Below, piece after piece: positions 25,729 through 34,172 of a stretch of DNA of 36,239 bases (positions are counted from its first letter, which is position 1; every line of letters starts with the position of its first letter). This DNA comes from Alphaproteobacteria bacterium (lineage in GTDB: Bacteria > Pseudomonadota > Alphaproteobacteria > TMED109): positions 1 to 36,239 of the forward strand of contig JAJDYI010000027.1 in the NCBI GenBank assembly GCA_022825235.1, in the 5' to 3' direction. Position numbers and translations under genes: made by a program. The notes beneath the pieces were generated by a model, which did no database searches, was not told where the DNA came from, and was given only the letters and a program-made list of their open reading frames with translations.

Positions 25729-26823
25729 TCAGTACTGCGGTTCCGGAACATCGATCAACGGGAATGCGCTCAACAGGCCCGGCTGGGCGACCAGAGGCGC
25801 TGACCGCAACATGCTTCGATCCACCTCGGCCAGGCTGGTCACCCCCATGAGGCCCAGGCAGGTCTGTACTTCATCCTCCAGCAGCTCCAGCATGCGGACG
25901 ACGCCTGCGGTGCCGCCGGCCGCCATTCCAAGACCCAGCAGACGTCCCACGCCAACGGCGTCGGCGCCCAGCGCGATAGCCTTCACCAGATCTGTGCCCC
26001 GGTAGATGCCTCCATCCACCACGATTGCCGCCCGGCCATCGACCGCGTCGACGATCTCCGGGAGGACATCCGCCGAGCCCAGGCCGTGGTCCAGTTGCCG
26101 GCCGCCGTGGTTGGAGACGTAGATCCCTTCAACTCCCAGTTCCAGACAGCGAAGCGCATCGTCGACTTCCGCAATGCCCTTGATGAACAGCGGGATATCA
26201 TGCTTGGACTTGAACCGCGCCAGCCGATCCCAGTCGAACGAGGACTGGAACTTCAGGTCGCCGAGGGCACGTCGGTTCCAGGTCTTCTCGAAGCGCTTGG
26301 CGATGTCCCGCTCGCGACGGCTGTAGTGCATGACGTCGACGGTGATGGCAAACGCATCGTAACCGGCCGCCACCGCGCGACCGACCATCTCGTCGACCCA
26401 CGCGTCATCGCTCCGCACGTAGAGCTGGAAGATCTTCATGTTGTCGGCTGCTGCCGCCACTTCCTCGAGCGACGGCTGGGACACCGAGCTCAGCATGTGG
26501 CAGACCCCGAATTCCGCGGCGGCCCGGGCGGCCGTGGCGCCTCCCCCGTCAGCGAACGATTCGAGCGATCCGATCGGTGCGAGAATCAGGGGCAGGCGCA
26601 ATCGGCGGCCCAGCAATTCGCCGGTACAGTCCACGCTTGAGACGTCCCGCAGGACGTGTTGCCGGAGGCCCATTCCATCGAGGGCGGCCCGGTTCCGCTT
26701 CAAGGTGGTCTCCGTCTCGGCGCCGCCCACGAGATAGTCCCAGACCTGATGGGACAGGTTGTTGCGCGCAGCGCGCACGATCTCATGCAATGCGTAGAAC
26801 TCGCGAGGCGGTTCGTTTCTCAT
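25729..26823 (-). CDS. FMN-dependent alpha-hydroxy acid oxidase/dehydrogenase
   Basis: 364 residues. The TIM-barrel flavoenzyme family includes L-lactate dehydrogenase (LldD), glycolate oxidase and mandelate dehydrogenase. Visible motifs: LAPIGSLESFADGGGATAAR (FMN site), QLYVRSD with Y135, active-site K215 (LFIKGI), H239 and R242 (YVSNHGGRQLDHG), and phosphate-binding DGGIYRGTDLVKA then GADAVGVGR. The start at 26823 has a GGAGAG site; the longer frame to 27024 is unsupported. Substrate cannot be fixed from sequence. Gene order with the amidase suggests a small catabolic pair. Confidence 0.92.
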   Translation of the reverse strand: MRNEPPREFYALHEIVRAARNNLSHQVWDYLVGGAETETTLKRNRAALDGMGLRQHVLRDVSSVDCTGELLGRRLRLPLILAPIGSLESFADGGGATAARAAAEFGVCHMLSSVSQPSLEEVAAAADNMKIFQLYVRSDDAWVDEMVGRAVAAGYDAFAITVDVMHYSRRERDIAKRFEKTWNRRALGDLKFQSSFDWDRLARFKSKHDIPLFIKGIAEVDDALRCLELGVEGIYVSNHGGRQLDHGLGSADVLPEIVDAVDGRAAIVVDGGIYRGTDLVKAIALGADAVGVGRLLGLGMAAGGTAGVVRMLELLEDEVQTCLGLMGVTSLAEVDRSMLRSAPLVAQPGLLSAFPLIDVPEPQY

Positions 26824-27185
26824 GGTCTCTCCAATGGGGCCGACCGGCGGGCCTTCGGTGATCGTCGCATCGCGGCGGCGGGCGCGGTAATTCGGAGCAG
26901 GTACTACCGACTCGCTTCCAAAGACTTTCCAAGTACCGGCGATTCTCGGTCCGGCACGAATCGCGGGCAGCTTAAACGCAAATGCCGGTAGCCCAAGCCG
27001 GGATCGCCACCCGGCCGCCGCCAAAGCTACCGGATGCTGCCGAGGATTGTCGTCCGGCTTCCGTTCAGTGGTGACGCGACGCGACCCAGGCGGTTACAAA
27101 TTGGTGCGCGTTCCATGACTGGCGGTGCCCGCAGAATGAGCAGGTCACGTCGCGGAAGGGACGGCCTTACCCCGTCCAGGATGTT

Positions 27186-27372
27186 GGCGACTACAGCACC
27201 CGCAATCAGGTCGCTGCGAGGATCTCGTCGGACATCCGAGGCGTCAGGCTCCCGCCGTGGAGCGGCAGGCCACAGACAAACCGTCCCGCAATTCCCCCCG
27301 AAATGCCCGGAGTTCCCGGGAATCGGTAGGGTGAGGGCTCGTGGCAGCCTTGACTTCAACGCTCAGATCCAC
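27186..27372 (-). pseudogene. 3' fragment of a DUF4143 ATPase
   Basis: The nucleotide sequence closely matches the 3' end of the full ATPase at 29293-30528 (for example the shared GCGACTACAGCACCCGC and GAGGATCTCGTCGGACATCC). In protein terms one frame reads SVEVKAATSPHPTDSRELRA, then FRGELRDGL, against PVEVKATASPGFADTRGLRA and FREEYRDQF in the full gene. The match then moves to a second frame, GLPLHGGSLTPRMSDEILA, against GLLLHGGSQTQWMSDEILA. Only the last 60 or so codons remain, with at least one frameshift. It lies directly behind hipA. Confidence 0.7.
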
Positions 27373-27442
27373 GCTTGCGCCGGTAGCGGCGCCGTTGGTT
27401 GGCGGGGCCAAGCTCTGGCCAAGCTCTGAAGACAGGTTCTCG

Positions 27443-28690
27443 TCACAGGGCCAATCCTTGCTTCAGGTCGTCGTGCTCGAAGGCTCCAGCCATCTGGTCG
27501 ATCTCGACGGCGCGAGCACCCACCGCTCTTGCGGTGCCGCGCCAGGTCGCGGTCACGGTCGCGACTTCTTTGATGATTGAGCGAGCCTGCGCCAGCGTAA
27601 GCGCGAAGAACCCGGAAGCGGCCTCCAACAGTTCGAGCGAACAGGTGCCCTCGTCGAGATCGATGTTGGTGGTCAGGACCCGCGCCTTGAGGTCCGTGGG
27701 TACAGGATTGAGGTCGTAGGCGGGGGAAAGCGACCATCCCGTCGTTCCGAGCCACAAGAAGCCGTGGTTGCGCAGATGATCGTCGACATTGGAGATCAGC
27801 ACGTTGAAGACGACGCGGCGATAAAGGGCATGAGCGTCCGACTTTCCCCGGGCGCCGTGTTCCGCGAGAACATCGACGATCTCCGGGTAGCTACCGCGTT
27901 CGCCGTCTCTCGCGCCCATCATCGCCATGGCCGACAGGAACGGAATGCGGATTGCGCCCTGGCGATCGAAGCGCCGTGACAGCATGACCTTCTTGCCGGC
28001 GACGTCGATCAGATCATGCGTGGGCGTGGCGATGCCCGCCTGGCCGGCCAGACGCAGCGCAACTTCCTCCCAGGTTTCCATGCAGTAATCGTCGGTCTCC
28101 TTCGGAAACTTGGCGATCGAGAGGTCGCCGTGATGGTCGACTACCGACGCCTTCGGGCGCGCACCGCCCAGGGAGGAGCCGGGAGCGAAGATGATCTGGA
28201 GATCTTCGTCGGTTTCCTCGTCTCGGAGAATCCGTTCAGTAATTCGAAGCAGGCAGCCAAGCGCAATCAGAGCCGGTACGCCTGTGCGAATCGGAACCTG
28301 GAACGTCTGGTGGCCAGCCCGACGGAAGCGCAATGCGCCCAGCCGGGTCTCATCCGCCACGCCGAGGAGATAGTCGCTCTCCAGGAGCGTGCGAACGGCA
28401 CGACCTTCGCGTCCGGCGAGTCGCCGCTCGGCGCGCTGCATCAGCCGGCGGCCCCAGCTGTCGGGCGCTGAATCACCGATGGATCCGAAGGTGGCGAGGC
28501 CAGCGCGCGGCGCGAAGGCACCCCGCCCCAGGGCAAGGGCAGGCTCGAGCGAGAACCTTTCGGGGTCTTCCAGCCAGGCGCCGTCATACCCAAACAAGAT
28601 GGTCTCCGTGCCTCGAACGCGGTTGCTCCGCGCCAGCCCGATCTGCCGGGTGCGGCCGTGAAGATCGATATGGACTTCGAAGTCAGCCAT
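27443..28690 (-). CDS. hipA: HipA-family serine/threonine kinase toxin
   Basis: 415 residues from MADFEVHIDLHG at 28690; the frame to 28786 overlaps hipB. Family motifs: the Gly-rich loop GSSLGGARPKA (171-181) that in E. coli HipA carries the autophosphorylated Ser, Lys in LSIAKFPKE (K194), the catalytic NVDDHLRNHGF (301-311) and metal-binding D326 in SPAYDLNPVP. HipA phosphorylates glutamyl-tRNA synthetase in E. coli, causing growth arrest and persistence; other HipA groups use other synthetases. The start overlaps the hipB stop by eight bases. All kinase motifs are present, so it should be active. Confidence 0.92.
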   Translation of the reverse strand: MADFEVHIDLHGRTRQIGLARSNRVRGTETILFGYDGAWLEDPERFSLEPALALGRGAFAPRAGLATFGSIGDSAPDSWGRRLMQRAERRLAGREGRAVRTLLESDYLLGVADETRLGALRFRRAGHQTFQVPIRTGVPALIALGCLLRITERILRDEETDEDLQIIFAPGSSLGGARPKASVVDHHGDLSIAKFPKETDDYCMETWEEVALRLAGQAGIATPTHDLIDVAGKKVMLSRRFDRQGAIRIPFLSAMAMMGARDGERGSYPEIVDVLAEHGARGKSDAHALYRRVVFNVLISNVDDHLRNHGFLWLGTTGWSLSPAYDLNPVPTDLKARVLTTNIDLDEGTCSLELLEAASGFFALTLAQARSIIKEVATVTATWRGTARAVGARAVEIDQMAGAFEHDDLKQGLAL

Positions 28691-29018
28691 CGCGGGACGA
28701 TCCGGCCGGCCGCTTGAGATGGACGTGCCTAGGCAGCGCGGCGCTGGCGAGGGCCTGTCCGACGCTGTCATTGCTGATGTCTGCAATCTGGCTCAAGCCT
28801 TCGAGCAAGCCGAGCGCCTGCAGGACACCGGCGTAGATGCCGATGCCGACATTGGTGTCGCCGGCTTCGACCCTTTGAAGGGTGGAGCGGGACGTGAAGG
28901 CGCGTTCCGCCACGACCGCCATGGGCAGCCGCCGACGGCGACGGGCATCATGGATATCAGCTCCAAGCTTTCGCAGGGCTCGCCGGACGGCGGCAGGAGG
29001 ATTATGAGGAGTCGGCAT
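28683..29018 (-). CDS. hipB: HipB-family HTH antitoxin
   Basis: 111 residues with an XRE-type helix-turn-helix (LGADIHDARRRRRLPMAVVA, then ERAFTSRSTLQRVEAG), the usual HipB core, followed by a C-terminal tail. HipB binds HipA and represses the operon through inverted repeats in the promoter; such a repeat is present at 29023-29065. The stop overlaps the hipA start by eight bases. Confidence 0.9.
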   Translation of the reverse strand: MPTPHNPPAAVRRALRKLGADIHDARRRRRLPMAVVAERAFTSRSTLQRVEAGDTNVGIGIYAGVLQALGLLEGLSQIADISNDSVGQALASAALPRHVHLKRPAGSSRDG

Positions 29019-29022
29019 ATGA

Positions 29023-29065
29023 AATCTTCACACTACAAAGCGATCAGATATGTAGCACGAAGATT
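29023..29065 (-). promoter_or_regulatory. Inverted repeat upstream of hipB, likely operator
   Basis: AATCTTCACACTACA (29023-29037) and TGTAGCACGAAGATT (29051-29065) are inverted repeats matching at 12 of 15 positions, 13 bases apart. They lie a few bases upstream of the hipB ATG in an AT-rich patch, the expected place for HipB-binding sites. Confidence 0.5.
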
Positions 29066-29292
29066 ACAAGTATTACACCCTGATCTTGGTGCAGCGGCCG
29101 CACCCCTTGCCCGGCCAGCATCCTCCACCTGCCAAGGTCCCGCGTGACTCGGTACCCGACCATAGCCGCCTCGAAATCATGCAAGAGCGTGTCCGTCCTT
29201 GAGGAAATCTCGGTGGGGGGAGTTCCAATGCAGTTAGGGATGTGGTTCAGAGGGGGCCCATAACGGTCTTGCCCCACGTGGGCGCCCGGCGA

Positions 29293-30528
29293 CTACAGCA
29301 CCCGCCACCAGGGAACAGCGAGGATCTCGTCGGACATCCACTGCGTCTGGCTCCCGCCATGGAGCAGCAGGCCACCGACAAACTGGTCCCGGTATTCCTC
29401 CCGAAACGCCCGGAGGCCCCGGGTATCGGCAAAGCCAGGGCTCGCAGTGGCTTTGACTTCTACCGGCAGGAGACCGCCACGGGTCTCGAGAACGAAATCA
29501 ACCTCAAGGTCGGTGGCGGTGCGCCAAAACAGGACCTCGGGAGCGGGGATCTGACTGTCGCGCCACACCAGGAGGTCACTCAGGACCAGGTTCTCAAGAT
29601 GGGCTCCGGAAGCAGTGTCCGCACCGCCCAGCCAAAGGGCGAGTCCCGGATCGCTCCAATACAGCTTTGGGCTCTTGACCAGCCGTTTGGTGCGGCTGAG
29701 CGCATAGGCTTCAACGCGCACCAGCTGGAAGGAAGCTTCGAGCAAATTGAGGTAGCGTTGCACCGTCGCGCGAGGGACCTGCGTATCGCGACCCAATCCA
29801 GTCTGGTTGACCACGGTTCCAAGACGCAGGCAGGCGACGCGCATGAGGCGCCGGAAATCGACCAGGTTGCTGATCGCTGCGACGGTCTGGAGATCACGCT
29901 CAAGGTAGGTGCGAAGGTAACCGTCGAACCACAGTGCGCAGGCGTCATCGCTCGGAAGTTCCATTGCCGGAGTCGGATACCCACCACGGCGCACCTCGTC
30001 CTGCCAACTCGCCGGTACGGCAAGCCTGGATGCAACAAGTTCAGGCCACTTGGACACGGCTGCCGAGAAGAACTCGCTCCAGTTTCCGGCAAGGCCATGT
30101 CCCATCCGTTCCCGACGGGTCAGTGGCCACAGATTGACGTAGGTTGCCCGGCCGGCCAGGGACTCCGAGACACGGTGCATCAAAAGCAGGTTGGCGGAGC
30201 CCGTGAGAACAAAGCGGCCGTTCTTGCGGGGGCGGTCCTCGTCCACCGCACGCTTGACCGCTAGTAGCACATCCGGCTCGCGCTGAACCTCATCGAGAAT
30301 TATCCGATCGGCGCTCCTGACCAGGTCATCTGGGCTCATTCGCGCGCGCTCCCGAACTCCGAGGTCGTCGAGCGTTAGGTAGAGACGATCGTTGAGAAAT
30401 GGCTCCAATTGCACCAGCGTACTCTTGCCGGTCTGACGGGCACCCATCAGGACGACAACCGGTGACGAGGCCAAAGCGCGCTCAAGCAGACGCGAGGCGA
30501 CTCGAGGGAGGTAATGCTGATCGCCCAT
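29293..30528 (-). CDS. AAA-type ATPase with DUF4143 domain
   Basis: 411 residues, full length for the AAA_14-DUF4143 family. Walker A GARQTGKST (29-37), Walker B RIILDEVQ (75-82), a sensor-like RFVLTGSANLLLM (104-116), then the C-terminal DUF4143 region with a winged-helix-like core (RATVQRYLNLLEASFQLVRV) and a block FWRTATDLEVDFVLE / LPVEVKA that resembles the PD-(D/E)XK nuclease-fold signature (D, then ExK). These ATPases are widespread, often in variable regions with TA genes; their role is unproven, though a defence or mobile role is suspected. A palindrome overlaps its promoter. Two degraded relatives occur at 1752-2054 and 27186-27372. Confidence 0.9.
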   Translation of the reverse strand: MGDQHYLPRVASRLLERALASSPVVVLMGARQTGKSTLVQLEPFLNDRLYLTLDDLGVRERARMSPDDLVRSADRIILDEVQREPDVLLAVKRAVDEDRPRKNGRFVLTGSANLLLMHRVSESLAGRATYVNLWPLTRRERMGHGLAGNWSEFFSAAVSKWPELVASRLAVPASWQDEVRRGGYPTPAMELPSDDACALWFDGYLRTYLERDLQTVAAISNLVDFRRLMRVACLRLGTVVNQTGLGRDTQVPRATVQRYLNLLEASFQLVRVEAYALSRTKRLVKSPKLYWSDPGLALWLGGADTASGAHLENLVLSDLLVWRDSQIPAPEVLFWRTATDLEVDFVLETRGGLLPVEVKATASPGFADTRGLRAFREEYRDQFVGGLLLHGGSQTQWMSDEILAVPWWRVL

Positions 30529-30532
30529 AGCG

Positions 30533-30568
30533 TGAGCGATTATCGCTCATAAGGCGGGCGATTTGCAA
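30533..30568 (-). promoter_or_regulatory. ATPase promoter overlapped by a perfect palindrome
   Basis: On the minus strand TTGCAA (30568-30563) and GATAAT (30544-30539) are separated by 18 bases. The -10 box sits inside the 17-base perfect palindrome TGAGCGATTATCGCTCA (30533-30549). The start codon is only 10 bases past the -10 box, so transcription would begin at or just before the ATG (leaderless). A repressor dimer on the palindrome would block it. Confidence 0.6.
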
Positions 30569-30693
30569 CCCCCTTGCGGACGAACCATCCACGGTCGCAC
30601 CCGGGGCGGAACCCCCGAAACCGCTCTTGCCCGATCACCCCTGGAGCAGAGAACGATGCGGTCGGTGACGTTCCGGTGCGCTGTCACAAGATC

Positions 30694-30855
30694 ATGAATA
30701 GAACATACTATGACTATACGCAACACCTCCGGCACTTTCATATAAAATCGCCCAACGAAACGCTTCATCTGCTCTCGATGCCCCGGATGCGTGAATCAAT
30801 CCGCGACGGAATGGCAGAGAGTCTGGAAGAGTGCGACACCAATCTCGATTGGTGA
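30694..30855 (+). pseudogene. YefM antitoxin lacking its N-terminal domain
   Basis: The C-terminal ETLHLLSMPRMRESIRDGMA, then ESLEECDTNLDW, is the toxin-binding tail of YefM/Phd partners of YoeB. Upstream, where the DNA-binding N-terminal domain (about 50 residues) should be, the sequence is unrelated (MNRTYYDYTQHLRHFHIKSP) and no trace of it is found in any frame. A short product of 53 residues could be made from the ATG at 30694. The stop overlaps the toxin GTG (GTGA). The remaining part could still neutralise the toxin but not repress transcription. Confidence 0.6.
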
Positions 30856-31154
30856 CCTGGACGCTCTACTTCGCCCGGCAAGCCAAGAGAGACGCCAAAA
30901 AGCTTGCGTCTGCCGGTCTCGCACGAAAGGCTCAGGAACTCCTGGCCATCCTTGAAGCGGACCCGTTTGTGCACCCACCCCCTTGCGAAGAACTCGTGGG
31001 CGACTTAACGGGAGCATTCTCCCGGAGGATCAATATCCAGCATCGGCTGGTATACCAAGTCATCGAAGAAGAACGGGCGGTAAAGGTCCTGCGTCTTTGG
31101 CCCCATTACGGCGAAAGCCCAGTTACAGCAACTTCGCCAATTCGCCCTTCTTGA
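30852..31154 (+). CDS. yoeB: YoeB/Txe-family toxin
   Basis: 100 residues from a GTG start (TWTLYFARQAKRDAKKLASA). YoeB residues are conserved: E46/E47 (PPPCEELVGDL), R65 (INIQHRLVYQV) and the WPHY end (H86, Y87). YoeB is a ribosome-dependent mRNA endonuclease cutting at the A site after the start codon. The usual protein ends soon after HY; here 13 extra residues (GESPVTATSPIRP) follow because no stop occurs before the gene runs 32 bases into the 3' end of the convergent acyl-CoA ligase gene. The toxin core looks intact. Confidence 0.88.
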   Translation: MTWTLYFARQAKRDAKKLASAGLARKAQELLAILEADPFVHPPPCEELVGDLTGAFSRRINIQHRLVYQVIEEERAVKVLRLWPHYGESPVTATSPIRPS

Positions 31155-32832
31155 CCTTGCCCGTCGCCGTCATCGGTAGCGACTCCACGATCCGCACTTC
31201 CGGGCATTTGAAGGTGGCCATCGCCTCCCGGCACCAGGACCGGATGTCCGTCTCCGAGACCCCGGCTTCCTGATCCGGGTCGAGCACGACGAACGCGACG
31301 GGGACCTCGCCCCGGTCGGCATCCGGTCGCCCGATCACACCGGAGCCCGTGATCGCGGGGTGGCGGCCGAGCAGCGCCTCGATCTCGGCGGGGAATACGG
31401 ACATGCCGTTGACCTTCAGCATCTCCTTGCGGCGCCCGAGGAACTGCAGCAGTCCGCGCTCGTTGATCACGCCGATGTCGCCGGTGTGCAGCCATCCGTC
31501 CCGGAGCGCCTCGGCCGTGGCCTCCGGCTTGTTCCAGTAGGCCTTCAGGGTCGACGGCGAGCGCACGCAGATCTCGCCCTCCGCGCCCAGCGGCAGCAGG
31601 GCGCCCGTCGCGAAGTCACAGACCTTGAGTTCGGTGCCGGGAACCGGGAAGCCGCACATGATCGGCTGCATGCTGAGGTCGAAATCGTCGTCCTGCAGCC
31701 CCACGGTGAACGTGTCGCACGTGTGCGTCTCGGTCATCCCGTAGGACAGCTCCACCATGGTCGAGCCGGTGAGCTGCCGCCAGCGCGCACGGTATTGGGC
31801 ATTGAGCTTCTTCACGAACGAGGAGACACCGGTCGTGTCGATGGACGTCAGGTCGTAGTCGCCGACTTCCGGGTGTTCCATGACAGCGACCGCATTGTCC
31901 ACGAGCAGCACCGCGCGATTCGGCCGGACGGCGTGGACAGCCTGGATGTAACTGAGGGGATCCCAGCGCGCGAGCAGTACGCAGGTCGCCCCGGCGAACA
32001 CCGGGAAGATCAGCCCGAGATCCTCGCCGGCAATCCAGAACAACGGGTGGAAGTTGACCGTCGTGTCGCCAGCCTCCAGCGGGCAATTGGTCCGGCACGA
32101 CGTCGCGGCCGTGTAGAGCATGTCGCGCTGAGTGTGGACGCACCCCTTCGGCATGCCGGTGGTCCCGCCGGTGTAGTTGAGGGCGGCAACCGCGTCGACG
32201 TCGGCGCTCAGCGGGGAGGGCTCGCCGGCCCGCTCAAGGGCCGCGAGGAAATCCTCGGCGTCCGACGTTCGCGCCGATCCGGACACGGAATCGGGCACGT
32301 GGAACGCGGGCACGTCCGGCACCAGGGCCCCAAGGCCGGTGCCGAACACCCGCCGGAGACGGGTTTCGCCCTCGACCGCCCGCACCAGCGGCACCAGCGC
32401 GTGGTCCGCGAGAACGACCGTGGCCTGCGTGTCGTTGAGCTCGTACGTGAGCTCGTGCGCCTTGAACATCGGATTGACGGGCACGTGGATCGCACCCGCC
32501 TTGAGGATCCCGAAGAAGGCGGCCGCGAATTGCGGGCAGTTGCCGAGAAACACCGCCACGGCATCGCCCGGACCGATACCGTCCGCCTGGAGCAGGGCCG
32601 CGAACCGGTCGCTCAGACGATCCATCTCGGCGAAGGTCACGATCCGCCCGTAGTAGTTGTAGAGCGCCGCGTCCGGCGTCTCCCTAGCCCAGTGGCGGAG
32701 ATGTTCGGTCAGCGCGATCTCGCCCAACGGGTAATGGGGTTCCCGCGGCACGCCTGCCGGCCAGTGCGCATCCTGAATCGCCCGGAGGCGCTGCAGGTAC
32801 TCGGCTTCGGTCGGCGCGGCGTCTTGATCCAT
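31123..32832 (-). CDS. Acyl-CoA ligase (AMP-binding, ANL superfamily)
   Basis: 569 residues. It activates a carboxylic acid to its acyl-AMP and then the CoA thioester. Motifs: P-loop YTGGTTGMPKG (220-230), YGMTE (364-368), WLHTGD (447-452), hinge region GRRKEMLKVNGMSVFPAEIE (466-485) and the catalytic Lys in TATGKVKKGEL (K559). Resembles long-chain or crotonobetaine/carnitine-type CoA ligases (CaiC-like); substrate not determinable. It is separated by only 28 bases from dctM and reads the same way, so it is probably the last gene of the TRAP operon. Its 3' end overlaps the convergent yoeB by 32 bases. Confidence 0.92.
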   Translation of the reverse strand: MDQDAAPTEAEYLQRLRAIQDAHWPAGVPREPHYPLGEIALTEHLRHWARETPDAALYNYYGRIVTFAEMDRLSDRFAALLQADGIGPGDAVAVFLGNCPQFAAAFFGILKAGAIHVPVNPMFKAHELTYELNDTQATVVLADHALVPLVRAVEGETRLRRVFGTGLGALVPDVPAFHVPDSVSGSARTSDAEDFLAALERAGEPSPLSADVDAVAALNYTGGTTGMPKGCVHTQRDMLYTAATSCRTNCPLEAGDTTVNFHPLFWIAGEDLGLIFPVFAGATCVLLARWDPLSYIQAVHAVRPNRAVLLVDNAVAVMEHPEVGDYDLTSIDTTGVSSFVKKLNAQYRARWRQLTGSTMVELSYGMTETHTCDTFTVGLQDDDFDLSMQPIMCGFPVPGTELKVCDFATGALLPLGAEGEICVRSPSTLKAYWNKPEATAEALRDGWLHTGDIGVINERGLLQFLGRRKEMLKVNGMSVFPAEIEALLGRHPAITGSGVIGRPDADRGEVPVAFVVLDPDQEAGVSETDIRSWCREAMATFKCPEVRIVESLPMTATGKVKKGELAKLL

Positions 32833-32860
32833 GGGTCGTCCTCTCCCGGCACACCCGGGC

Positions 32861-34171
32861 TCAGTCGATGAGATTCGGCCAGAAGAGGATCAGGTCGGGG
32901 AACATCATCAGCAGGATGACCACCACGATGTCGGCCAGCAGGAAGTACACAATCCCCTTGAAGATCTGCGTGGTCGTGGCGAGATTCCCCACCACCCCCT
33001 TGATCACGAAGACGTTGAGCCCAATGGGCGGCGTGATCATCCCGATTTCAAGGAACTTGGTGAGGACCACGCCGAACCAGATCAGGCTCAGGCCGGTGTC
33101 CTGGAGAATCGGCAGCAGCACCGGGATGGTGAGCAGCATCGCGCCAAGTGGTTCCAGGAACATCCCGAGGATCAGGAACATCACGGCGATGCCGGCCATC
33201 AGCAGGACCGTGTCGGCTCCGAGGTCGATGACCATCTGCGACAGGAACTGCGAGGCACCGGAAAGCGCCAGGAACCGGGTCAGCAGGTTCGCGCCAATGG
33301 CGATCACGAAGATGGCGGCCGTGGTCTGGATCGTTTCGATCAGGGCCTGCCGCGACGTCGCCCACGTCAGCGCGCCCTTCGCGCCGGCGATGACGAAGGC
33401 GAGAAAGGCCCCCACCGCGCCGGCCTCGGTCGGCGTGAACACGCCCGCGAACAGGCCGCCGAACACCCCGATTACCAGGAGAATGACCGGCCACGTGTCC
33501 GCCAGCGCCAGCAGCTTCTCGCTGAGCGTCGTCTGCTCGCGCACAGCGGGCGCCAGCTCCGGATTGAGCTTGGCCCGGACGATGATGACCAGCGTGTAGG
33601 CGGCGACGGTCAGCAGGCCGGCGCCGATGCCGCCGAGGAACAGCTTCGAGATCGGCACCTGCACGAAGATGCCGTAGAGAATCAGCAGGATCGAGGGCGG
33701 GATCAGCGCACCGATGGTGCCCGCCACGGCGACCGTCCCGGTAGCGAGGGTGGCGTCGTATCGGTTCCGCATCATCTCGGGCACGGCGATCCGGCCCATG
33801 GCCGCGGCACATGCGACGGAAGACCCGGTGACGGCCGAGAAGCCGGCGGCCCCGAAGACCGAGGCCACCGCGAGGCCGCCCGGGAGCCCCGAGAGCCATT
33901 TGCGCGCGGCCTCGAACAATCCGCGGGTGAGGCCGGCGTGATAACAGCAGAAGCCCATCAGCAGGAACATGGGCACCGACGTGAGCGTCCATTTCGCCCC
34001 GAAGTCGAACGGAACGGCCGTCAGGATCCCCCAAGCCGGCTTCAGGCCGAGCAGCACCCAGATCCCGCCGAACGACACGGCGATCAGGGAGATTCCCACC
34101 GGGATCCGCAGCAGGATCAGGACCAGCAGCACGCCGATTCCGATCAGGCCGATTTCGGTGCGGTCGAACAC
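32861..34171 (-). CDS. dctM: TRAP transporter large membrane subunit DctM
   Basis: 436 residues, hydrophobic throughout with about 12 predicted helices. DctM landmarks: FGAAGFSAVTGSSVACAAAM, ALIPPSILLILYGI, GVFTPTEAGAVGAFLAFVI, and the C-terminal LEIGMITPPIGLNVFVIKGV. This is the channel subunit that moves an organic acid with Na+. It starts one base after the dctQ stop. Confidence 0.95.
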   Translation of the reverse strand: MFDRTEIGLIGIGVLLVLILLRIPVGISLIAVSFGGIWVLLGLKPAWGILTAVPFDFGAKWTLTSVPMFLLMGFCCYHAGLTRGLFEAARKWLSGLPGGLAVASVFGAAGFSAVTGSSVACAAAMGRIAVPEMMRNRYDATLATGTVAVAGTIGALIPPSILLILYGIFVQVPISKLFLGGIGAGLLTVAAYTLVIIVRAKLNPELAPAVREQTTLSEKLLALADTWPVILLVIGVFGGLFAGVFTPTEAGAVGAFLAFVIAGAKGALTWATSRQALIETIQTTAAIFVIAIGANLLTRFLALSGASQFLSQMVIDLGADTVLLMAGIAVMFLILGMFLEPLGAMLLTIPVLLPILQDTGLSLIWFGVVLTKFLEIGMITPPIGLNVFVIKGVVGNLATTTQIFKGIVYFLLADIVVVILLMMFPDLILFWPNLID

Positions 34172-34172
34172 G

